Shown: positions 1 to 6,403 of the stretch, piece by piece
Layout: every line of letters starts with the position of its first letter
How positions within the stretch are numbered: position 1 is the stretch's first letter
Program-made: the position numbers and the translations under genes
The notes under the pieces: generated by a model
What the model was told of the DNA's origin: nothing
Database searches by the model: none
Seen by the model: only the letters and a program-made list of their open reading frames with translations
Source: an uncultured Ruminococcus sp.
GTDB taxonomy: Bacteria; Bacillota; Clostridia; Oscillospirales; Acutalibacteraceae
NCBI GenBank assembly: GCA_902803125.1
Contig: CADCOZ010000056.1
Coordinates: forward strand, 1-7,974
Reading direction: 5' to 3'
DNA length: 7,974 nucleotides

Positions 1-24
1 AGTCAGCGATTTTTGGAAGGGGGT

Positions 25-66
25 TTGGGGGAAAACTTTTTTTCGCTAGAAAAAGGTTTCCCCCAA
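25..66. repeat. Long inverted repeat with 17-bp arms
   Basis: Arms 25-41 (TTGGGGGAAAACTTTTT) and 50-66 (AAAAAGGTTTCCCCCAA) pair over 17 positions with one mismatch (35 against 56), closing an 8-nt loop. It is the most distal of four inverted repeats after the operon. In the minus-strand transcript it is not followed by a run of T. It may still stop transcription or block 3' exonucleases, but it is not a textbook intrinsic terminator. Confidence 0.8.
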
Positions 67-72
67 CGGGGT

Positions 73-91
73 GCAGGGGCAGAGCCCTTGC
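73..91. repeat. GC-rich hairpin with 8-bp arms, one imperfect pair
   Basis: GCAGGGGC (73-80) and GCCCTTGC (84-91) pair around the loop AGA with one non-Watson-Crick position. The arm and loop style match the next hairpin, so these look like related units of a mosaic repeat. Confidence 0.7.
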
Positions 92-97
92 TGGGGT

Positions 98-116
98 CCA
101 GGGGCAAAGCCCCTGG
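98..116. repeat. GC-rich perfect hairpin, 8-bp arms
   Basis: CCAGGGGC (98-105) and GCCCCTGG (109-116) form a perfect 8-bp stem with the loop AAA. It is nearly the same unit as the hairpin at 73-91. Together they give a repeated 'AGGGGC-n3-GCCC' pattern. Confidence 0.85.
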
Positions 117-124
117 TGGGAGGT

Positions 125-145
125 TTGGAGGGCAACGCCCTCCAA
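125..145. repeat. Perfect 9-bp hairpin directly after the giant gene's stop codon
   Basis: TTGGAGGGC (125-133) and GCCCTCCAA (137-145) pair perfectly around the loop AAC. The stem starts two bases after the TAA at 150-148. Its part 131-140 is also complementary to 159-168, inside the last codons of the giant gene, so two alternative foldings exist. With no T-run after it, this resembles a REP-like or mRNA-protecting hairpin more than an intrinsic terminator. The four hairpins together fill 25-145, and I see no gene in 1-147. Confidence 0.8.
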
Positions 146-147
146 CA

Positions 148-3100
148 TTACGGGGCAAGGGCGTTGCCGTCCAGCCATTTGGGGTTGGTCATGGATTGGT
201 GGAAAATGGCTTCGGCCGGCGGTTCTTCCAAAACCAACACCGTTGTTTTGTTGTCGGATTGATCAGAAGTATACCGCCAAGACCAGTTGGTTTGCGTTAC
301 GGTGTAGTGACCAACAGGAAGACGTTTGATGCACTGCGAACCGTTGCCCTGTATGACAATCCGCAGATTCACCCACTGATTGGCCGTGTCCGTGCCTTGT
401 ATGCGATAGATAAAGCACTGAGAACGGTTCACATCATGTTCCGTCAGACAATCTTCTGTGGTGACGGTCAAATCACCGTAAAGACAGTCGTATTTGGCAT
501 AAAACGTATGGTCAACCGTTGGCGTGATGGTCGGAAGAATGGTCAGACCGCCATCGGACAAAAACGCCGGGTGCTGTTCGGCTACCGGTATGGTACATTC
601 CCTATCCTCGAACCAGCCAACAAAACGATATGGCGGTACGCTGACGGCATCGGTCAGCTCCACCCGTTCGTTGGGATAAAGCAGGGCTGTGACCGGTATT
701 TGAGGCAGTTCTCCCTGCACCACGCACTCTTCGTTGATATTCAGCAGCCCTAATTCCGTTGAGGCTTCCATGGTTTCGGCACCATTGGGAATAATCGCCT
801 TGTAATAGAACATGATCTGGTCAATGTTTGTATAAATAAAGGAAATCTTATTCTTGGCAAACACTTCATCATTGGCAACAACAATGGTCTGTTCATTACT
901 GCCCGATAAACGGTATCTGTCCAGTTCTTCCGCCGTGGCGGTGTAGGAATCACCGAACTTCAAATGCTCTTCAATCCGGTAAAGCGTCTTGCAGACACCG
1001 TCCTGCGTGACCGCCGTGGAAAGTTCCGGCTGCAAATCCGGGTACTTCTGACGCATCACATTATACCAGTGAGTAATTTCCGATGGGTTATCACTGGCGA
1101 TAGAATAACTCACCTTGACAGGATAGGTCTTTTTGATATAGTGCAGATGCACCTCTTTACTGAAAATATCCTGATGGGAACAATCCAGACAGAATTGAAG
1201 TGTTTCCGGTTTTTCGGCTTCAAAACAGGGTTTGAAGTCGGAAGGCATCGAGGATTCTTCCTCACGGTCACCAAAATAGATGATTTCGTCCCAGCCGATG
1301 AATTCATAACCATCATATTCTGTCACCTCAACGGTTTCATTTTCCCCTCGGAAACCGATACCGTCAATGAAGTTAACGGTCTTAAACGTATAGGTGTGTT
1401 CCTCTCCGTTGATGGTCAGCGTCTTCTCTTCAACGCCTTTTTCATCTTCTACCATATACTGTACCCGATACGGCAGGTTGGCATCATCGTGGCGATAATA
1501 GAAGGTAAGCACATTATCAGCAGAAACGCCGTCCGCATCCAACTTTTCAGCGTCAGGGACTGTGATGATATGTGTCAAATAATAGGCTGTCGGCACATAG
1601 TCCTCAATGGGAATGTGTTTTTCGGTAACAACTGCCTTTTGATTATCCAACACTAATTTATCGGGGTGAAGCACTTCCCCTTCGGTGCCGTCCTCGTTCA
1701 GTTCGACATAGCGGACACGGTACGGTACCTCCCCTAAATGGGCATAGTAGAATATGGCTTCATTTTGGGTCATGTCGGATTTCAGCAGCAGCGAAGTGCT
1801 TTTAACATACGGGAAATAACCGGTGCGGTAATCCGGATCCAGCTGCTTTTCGACCTTTGCCTGAAAGGTTTTGGTCAGTCCGACAAAAGAGAAGCCGTTG
1901 GTATCACTGCCAACCTTGCGGGTGGTTCCCTCCAGATAATAATGCACTCTGTAGAAAGCCGGCACTGTTGTTGACCACTTCATGAACAGATCCAAATGGC
2001 CAATAACCGTCATGGTATCGGGGTCAAAGGCGTGAAGTTCGCCTGCCTCGTCATAGTAATACCAGCCAACCTTTACGGCTCTTTCAATGGTGCCGTCCGA
2101 CAGCGTATACGATGGTGCATTCAGCTGCTCATCAACATAGGACAACTCATCGGCAGGAAGATAAGACCCATACGAATGAACACCGGAATAGATAAAGGGC
2201 TGATTGTTCTGATAGGCACTTTCATCGTTATAGTAGTTAATGGTATAGGTGTTCGGCTGCCAATAGGCATAGAGTACTTCATCATGATCCGGCATGGTGA
2301 AGGTGTCCCAATCCACTTTTTCGGCCGGCAGGAACAAATTCGATGTGTACCAGCCATGAAACGTATAATAACGGCTGTTCAGTCCCTCCGGACAAGGCGG
2401 TGCGGCGGGTTCCAGTGATTTGATGGAAGCACCGTATTTCACAGACGTATACGTTTTGTAATTACTGTTATAGTTTTCCAAAAGGAGTGCGGAACGCTTG
2501 CGGGTATAGTGGAAGGTCGTATAGAAAATGCCGTCGGTTCCTTCACGATGGGTGCGGGAAAGCACACCGACATCTTCCTGCGGCCAGACAAGAAAGCCTT
2601 TATACGCAAACGGATAAATCGTGGTATTGCTGTTATGGGCACACTGGAAGGTATAGCGTCCGTCCGGCGGGTCAAACAGCGTATAGTTATCATCGTCAAT
2701 ATTTTCCAGATAAATATTCAGCCGATGATCGGAAATCGCCGCATAACTGCCGGAACTGGGGGTGCTCATATCGCCCCACCAGGCATAGAGGGTCTGTGCC
2801 ACGGGGGAATCAGCTTGATCTTTGCAGGTCAGCTCCGAAGCCATCGTTGGATAGGGTCCCACAATATTGGAGTGGTCGCTCGATTTGTACTTGATACGAT
2901 ACAGACTGTTTTCCTGCGTACCCCAGGAACCGAAGCGGTACTCTCCGTTATCAGCCAAGCGGTAACAGCAAGACGTGAACACATCAGCAGGCCATGCCGA
3001 TTCAATATCCGCATCATAGGGAGCCGTCAGGCTAATATAATAGTAAATATACGGAATGTCATAGAACACTTTGGTTTCGGTTTTGGTGCAGATGGTGACA

Positions 3101-4941
3101 CCGGGCGAAAAATAGTCCGAAGAAGGCAGTACCACCGTTGGCAGGTCTTTTACCTTTACACCCCACCAGACATTATAACTGCTTCCCGGTGTGCCGGGAT
3201 CATGGCCGTTAGAGGTGGAGTTGGTGATCTCAATAGCCCCCGGCCTGTCCTGCTTTTCAACAGAAACGGTAATAACCCATTGACTGCTGACATTGCCGCT
3301 GTTTGCTTCATCGGTCGGGTGATACATGGAACCTGCCACGATTTTGCCGGCATCCTTTTTATCATTGAGATAGATATTCTTTTCCGAATTATACGGCACA
3401 CTCAGCGTCCAATAGCCGTTGTTGTGTGCTTTGCGGTCAACGATGATCTCGGTTTTCTGTGTTCCGAGGGAAGCCGCATTATTGGCGATAGTCAAATACT
3501 GGCGGGTGCCGTTATTCTTCAGGCAGTAAACATAAAACCGGTCGGTTTTGTTCGGCACCGGTTCAAAGAACCAGCGAACAGCGTTTTCATTGGGCGTTCC
3601 CAGCTTCAGACCGGTTGCGTTACTGTGTGAACCCGCCTGATCGGTCAGAGCCAGCGAATGCTTCAGGTTCAGAAGAATATAGCCTTCGCTGTTATCTAAT
3701 GCGGCATTGTCTGTATTGACATAGTCCCTTTCGCCAAGGGGCTGACGGGCATACACAAACTTCAGTTCATAATTGCGGCGGGCATAATAGAGCGTGATAA
3801 CGGTTGAACCGTCACCGTTAACGGTGATAACGTCCTTGTTCTTTGCTTTGGTCATGGCCTCATCAAAGGCAAAATACGGGAAATCAATCAGTTCATTCTT
3901 GCCGGTGGATTCATTCACCTCATCCAGCTCGTCATACTTATCTTTATACCGGGCGATGATATCGTCCAAAGAAAGTGAAAGAGATTCGGAAGGGTCAATC
4001 ATCAGTGTACGCTTGCCCCAATAACTGTACTTGGTGTCACCGGAAGCGGTCGGGAGATCCGCATTTCGATACACCACATGATACCGAATGGGTTCCGGCC
4101 GCTGCCAGACAGCTACATAGGTGATATCCTGTGTAATCGTTCTCGGCAGCGTCACCACATCGGCTTCTGTATACACATAATCGGGATCCTCTTTTTGAAT
4201 GGCCCAGCCTTTGAAAACAAAGCCGGCTCGTGTCGGCTTTTCTGCCGACAGCGGATATTCAAACGGTGCATAAATGGGTGCCGTTCCCTGACCGCCATCG
4301 CCCAAAACAAAGTCCACATGGTAATAGTTGCGGTCATAGTAACATTCAAATTCTGTGGAACCGTCTGCGGCAATCACATCCGGCTGATGATACATCAGCG
4401 TATAGCCGTAAACGGCAGAAGCAAGGGTTTTTCCTCTGAGCGTGGGATCGCCGTCATAATCCTCCGGAAAGACATAAGTATCATCAAACTCCTTCGGAAT
4501 GGTGCCGGTGTCCCCCTTATCACGGAGTACCGACACCAAATCATAATCGGTACCCTCTAAGTTTTGCAGCATCAGACGAATGGAATAATCCACCTGATCC
4601 GGCACATAGAATACATCTACTTCATAGCTTTCTTCAAAGGTAATCGTCACATTGACCACTGCCTGCTGATGCACATCTTGTGCGGTAAAGCCCCTGACGG
4701 TCGGACAGCGGCGTACCATCGGTTCGGCGTTTTTCGGCATATAGGCTTCAAAAGCCGGATACGGACGGGTTCCCTTATTGCCCGGCTTTTCCTCATCAAA
4801 ATAATAGTAGTTGATTTTGACGGTTACGGTTTCAATGTCCACCTGGCGATTGCCATAGGCGATCATTCCGACTGTAAAGGTAATCACCAGTACAGCTAAA
4901 ATCGTTGCTAAAAATGCGATTTTTTGAACAGGCTTCTTCAT
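148..4941 (-). CDS. Giant multi-domain repetitive surface protein (InlB-B, MucBP-like and beta-trefoil-like modules)
   Basis: A 1597-residue exported protein. A hydrophobic N-terminal segment (about 8-29) acts as signal peptide or anchor; it ends in IAYGN and lacks the AKY motif. Modules in order: an InlB-B-like repeat at about 206-280 (RAGFVFKGWA, ITYVAVW); a related block at 283-400; a probable beta-trefoil at about 415-560 (GYILLNLKHSLALTD, VRWFFEPV, RQYLTIANN); an unassigned region at 565-735 with a Cys-Cys pair (658-659); InlB-B-like at 817-895 (YYTFHGWY, LYAYW) and 898-990; MucBP-like YRVxY modules at 996-1068, 1073-1150, 1156-1270 and 1272-1371; InlB-B-like at 1374-1485 (YRFVGWF, FYAKY); and a Cna-B-like C-terminal domain at about 1488-1592 (LPVGHYTVT, NWSWRYT, KWLDG). 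There is no sorting signal or C-terminal membrane segment. ATG 4941 has GGGGGAGG 7 nt upstream. Likely role (inference): adhesin attached to the fibre made by its neighbours. Module borders are by eye. Confidence 0.88.
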   Translation of the reverse strand: MKKPVQKIAFLATILAVLVITFTVGMIAYGNRQVDIETVTVKINYYYFDEEKPGNKGTRPYPAFEAYMPKNAEPMVRRCPTVRGFTAQDVHQQAVVNVTITFEESYEVDVFYVPDQVDYSIRLMLQNLEGTDYDLVSVLRDKGDTGTIPKEFDDTYVFPEDYDGDPTLRGKTLASAVYGYTLMYHQPDVIAADGSTEFECYYDRNYYHVDFVLGDGGQGTAPIYAPFEYPLSAEKPTRAGFVFKGWAIQKEDPDYVYTEADVVTLPRTITQDITYVAVWQRPEPIRYHVVYRNADLPTASGDTKYSYWGKRTLMIDPSESLSLSLDDIIARYKDKYDELDEVNESTGKNELIDFPYFAFDEAMTKAKNKDVITVNGDGSTVITLYYARRNYELKFVYARQPLGERDYVNTDNAALDNSEGYILLNLKHSLALTDQAGSHSNATGLKLGTPNENAVRWFFEPVPNKTDRFYVYCLKNNGTRQYLTIANNAASLGTQKTEIIVDRKAHNNGYWTLSVPYNSEKNIYLNDKKDAGKIVAGSMYHPTDEANSGNVSSQWVITVSVEKQDRPGAIEITNSTSNGHDPGTPGSSYNVWWGVKVKDLPTVVLPSSDYFSPGVTICTKTETKVFYDIPYIYYYISLTAPYDADIESAWPADVFTSCCYRLADNGEYRFGSWGTQENSLYRIKYKSSDHSNIVGPYPTMASELTCKDQADSPVAQTLYAWWGDMSTPSSGSYAAISDHRLNIYLENIDDDNYTLFDPPDGRYTFQCAHNSNTTIYPFAYKGFLVWPQEDVGVLSRTHREGTDGIFYTTFHYTRKRSALLLENYNSNYKTYTSVKYGASIKSLEPAAPPCPEGLNSRYYTFHGWYTSNLFLPAEKVDWDTFTMPDHDEVLYAYWQPNTYTINYYNDESAYQNNQPFIYSGVHSYGSYLPADELSYVDEQLNAPSYTLSDGTIERAVKVGWYYYDEAGELHAFDPDTMTVIGHLDLFMKWSTTVPAFYRVHYYLEGTTRKVGSDTNGFSFVGLTKTFQAKVEKQLDPDYRTGYFPYVKSTSLLLKSDMTQNEAIFYYAHLGEVPYRVRYVELNEDGTEGEVLHPDKLVLDNQKAVVTEKHIPIEDYVPTAYYLTHIITVPDAEKLDADGVSADNVLTFYYRHDDANLPYRVQYMVEDEKGVEEKTLTINGEEHTYTFKTVNFIDGIGFRGENETVEVTEYDGYEFIGWDEIIYFGDREEESSMPSDFKPCFEAEKPETLQFCLDCSHQDIFSKEVHLHYIKKTYPVKVSYSIASDNPSEITHWYNVMRQKYPDLQPELSTAVTQDGVCKTLYRIEEHLKFGDSYTATAEELDRYRLSGSNEQTIVVANDEVFAKNKISFIYTNIDQIMFYYKAIIPNGAETMEASTELGLLNINEECVVQGELPQIPVTALLYPNERVELTDAVSVPPYRFVGWFEDRECTIPVAEQHPAFLSDGGLTILPTITPTVDHTFYAKYDCLYGDLTVTTEDCLTEHDVNRSQCFIYRIQGTDTANQWVNLRIVIQGNGSQCIKRLPVGHYTVTQTNWSWRYTSDQSDNKTTVLVLEEPPAEAIFHQSMTNPKWLDGNALAP

Positions 4942-4991
4942 GCCACAACCTCCCCCTCAAGAATTTTTTCTCTGCCGCATGGCTTTGAAAA

Positions 4992-5019
4992 CGGACAGCC
5001 GCCCAAAAGCCGCCGTCCG
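4992..5019 (-). terminator. Attenuator-like hairpin before the giant gene
   Basis: In the minus-strand transcript a stem pairs 5019-5015 with 4996-4992. It continues through a G-U wobble and two more pairs, a mismatch and two further pairs, closing a 6-nt loop. It is followed by only four T residues (4991-4988), so termination would be weak or partial. Its place in the 102-nt gap before the 4.8-kb gene suits a partial terminator, setting lower expression of the giant protein than of the small ones, or an mRNA-stabilising hairpin. Confidence 0.4.
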
Positions 5020-5043
5020 CATTATGTAGAAAAGAAACAATGC

Positions 5044-5667
5044 TCATTCCGCTGCGGCCGGCTGTTGTCCCCAGGCATCTACAACAGCCGCCGTTTGGTT
5101 TTCATAAATACTGCCGATGGCTTGAATCGTTTCAACAGCCACCATTACTTTGAGTGTGTATCCTTCCTGCGGAGCCGCTTTGATTTGCACTATCTGATAG
5201 GCTCCCGACAAGAGCGGCGGCGTTTCCTGGCCGCCGATAACCGCCTTGGTGCAGTAGTAATAGCCGTCATTATGATACAGCCAATAGGCGGTATCACAAG
5301 AAAGTGAATAATCTGTGCCGAGCATTGGCTGTCGGCCGAGGATATTGCCTTGGGCATCACACCAAACAGGCAAAAGTGCCAAACGGACATACACCGGATA
5401 ATCCGTAGTATCGGCAGGTGTAACACTCAAATACGTGTTGGTATAAAAACCGTCTGCTGTGGTCGTGACGGTTTCGTTGATCAACGGCACATCATAGGTG
5501 TCGGGCTGATAGGTGTCTTTCATCACATTGGAAGAATGCACATATTTGGCCGCTGTCATCGTGGTGAGAGCCGCTGTTATCAGCACCAGAAACAAGATAA
5601 GCGTCAGCATCAGCCGGCCAAACCGTTTTTTATCGTGTAAAGTAAATTGCTTAACAAGCTGCCGCAT
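5044..5667 (-). CDS. SipW-dependent TasA-like secreted protein B
   Basis: A 207-residue secreted protein, distinct in sequence from its upstream neighbour. After a basic start (HDKKRFGR) comes a hydrophobic segment (about 19-38) ending in TMTAAKYVHSS. AKY is at 40-42, again the ending expected for a SipW-type cut. The ectodomain shows DTTDYPVYVRLALLPVW (87-103), then CDAQGNILG, a W/Y-rich stretch with GYYYCTKAVIGG, then TLKVMVAVETIQAIG and VVDAWG near the end. I recognise this combination from clostridial TasA-like secreted proteins. Cysteines occur at about 103, 124 and 139, so a disulfide is possible. It has no sorting signal. ATG 5667 is supported by GGGAGGG 9 nt upstream. It follows the other AKY protein by 80 nt and precedes the giant gene by 102 nt. 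Likely role (inference): second fibre component or adaptor for the giant protein. Confidence 0.85.
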   Translation of the reverse strand: MRQLVKQFTLHDKKRFGRLMLTLILFLVLITAALTTMTAAKYVHSSNVMKDTYQPDTYDVPLINETVTTTADGFYTNTYLSVTPADTTDYPVYVRLALLPVWCDAQGNILGRQPMLGTDYSLSCDTAYWLYHNDGYYYCTKAVIGGQETPPLLSGAYQIVQIKAAPQEGYTLKVMVAVETIQAIGSIYENQTAAVVDAWGQQPAAAE

Positions 5668-5747
5668 TCTTTTTCACCCTCCCTGAATTTGCTGACTTTT
5701 GGCTTCTTCGAATATTATTCATTATTCGTTATTCATTATTCACTATT
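5668..5747 (-). other. 80-nt spacer between the two AKY-protein genes
   Basis: Read on the minus strand, this spacer begins with an A+T-rich heptanucleotide tandem array, annotated separately. It continues with unremarkable sequence and ends in the ribosome site GGGAGGG (5683-5677), 9 nt before the ATG at 5667. I see no convincing promoter or terminator in it, so readthrough from the upstream genes is the simplest reading. Confidence 0.6.
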
Positions 5748-5748
5748 T
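5714..5748. repeat. Heptanucleotide tandem repeat (ATTATTC-type)
   Basis: Plus-strand units are ATTATTC (5714-5720), ATTATTC (5721-5727), GTTATTC (5728-5734), ATTATTC (5735-5741) and a degenerate ACTATTT (5742-5748). On the transcribed strand this reads as GAATAAT-type repeats immediately after the stop of the preceding gene. The last unit reaches the final base of that TGA codon. It is far more A+T-rich than the flanking genes. Function is unknown: it could be an intergenic repeat family or a slippage-prone spacer. Confidence 0.8.
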
Positions 5749-6371
5749 CAGTCCATCTGTACCAGATAAGCATACATATCCACCCGAAACGGTTCGCCGT
5801 TTTCCGGCGGGTTATGCTTATCTTTGAGTTCTTCTTTGATATGGATTTCCCCATTATCCAGCAAATCGGCGATATCTCTTTTTTCATGCGGCCGAACCGG
5901 TGACTGAAAAACATAGACTTTGCCGCCGTGCTGAGCCGGAAAATAGTCAGAGGATTTCCACTGTTCGGTCATTTTATAGCTGAGAATATCCGGGCGGGTC
6001 GGGGCTACCTCCAGATAGAGGGTATAGGATACGTCATTGTCGCCGGTCAAACGAATGAACGGGTCTTTTTCAATATCCATGCCCGGCACCAAGACGTCAT
6101 AGGTGTTATTGGTGACAAGAACCTCTTTGTTCAGCTGATAGCAATAGGCGTTCGTGTCAAAATAGGCCTGATGCTCCAGTACCGCCACCGAACCGCCGGC
6201 CGCTATGGCTGCCCCACCGCCGCTCATGGAACCGGATTGGTATTTGGCATACAAACCGCTCACAAAGTGGAAAGAAAGCAGGGTCAGCAGCAACAACAAA
6301 CCCAAACTGCGGATGATGATATTCATGCGGTTAAAAGGTTTGGCGGATCCGTCCTTTGGTTTTCTCATCAT
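5748..6371 (-). CDS. SipW-dependent TasA-like secreted protein A
   Basis: A 207-residue secreted protein. The basic N-terminus (RKPKDG...KPFNR) is followed by a hydrophobic segment (about 20-39) ending in SGLYAKYQSG. This 'A-K-Y' ending (residues 42-44) is the pattern of signal peptides cut by SipW-type peptidases. A Gly/Ala-rich linker (SGGGAAIAAGGSVAV) leads to a compact all-beta-looking domain with VTNNTYDVLVPGMDIEKDP, VSYTLYLEV and HGGKVYVFQSPV, which I recognise as a TasA/camelysin-like type common in Clostridia. There is no sorting signal or C-terminal membrane segment. The start is uncertain: ATG 6371 lies 8 nt after AAGGG (6384-6380). An upstream in-frame GTG at 6377 would add two residues but has only a weak GGAAG site. 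It lies 32 nt after the signal peptidase gene. Likely role (inference): fibre subunit. Confidence 0.85.
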   Translation of the reverse strand: MMRKPKDGSAKPFNRMNIIIRSLGLLLLLTLLSFHFVSGLYAKYQSGSMSGGGAAIAAGGSVAVLEHQAYFDTNAYCYQLNKEVLVTNNTYDVLVPGMDIEKDPFIRLTGDNDVSYTLYLEVAPTRPDILSYKMTEQWKSSDYFPAQHGGKVYVFQSPVRPHEKRDIADLLDNGEIHIKEELKDKHNPPENGEPFRVDMYAYLVQMD

Positions 6372-6403
6372 CTCCACATCCCTTCTTCCAAAAATAACAG
6401 TTT

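Noticed and set aside
25..145. Classical Rho-independent terminator for the operon
   Set aside because: The stems are strong, but none is followed by a T-run in the minus-strand direction, so I list them as repeats of uncertain function.
13..753. Plus-strand open frame of 246 codons running through the hairpin cluster
   Set aside because: It reads through inverted repeats into the antisense of the giant gene's C-terminal domain. The translation is not protein-like and has no family motif.
964..1656. Plus-strand open frame of 230 codons
   Set aside because: Antisense shadow of the MucBP-like modules of the giant gene, with no motif of its own.
2509..3630. Long plus-strand open frame of 373 codons opposite the giant gene
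   Set aside because: It lies wholly antisense to a gene with clear domain motifs. Its translation shows no recognisable domain, and its composition fits a codon-bias shadow.
148..4941. Classical internalin
   Set aside because: InlB-B-like repeats are present, but there are no leucine-rich repeats and no LPXTG signal, so calling it an internalin would mislead.
5700..5747. Internal promoter in the A+T-rich spacer
   Set aside because: TAATAT-like hexamers come from the heptamer repeat itself, and I see no matching -35 box at the right distance.
6377..6379. ATG at 6379 as start of the first AKY protein
   Set aside because: It is out of frame with the coding sequence. The in-frame ATG at 6371 has better ribosome-site spacing.
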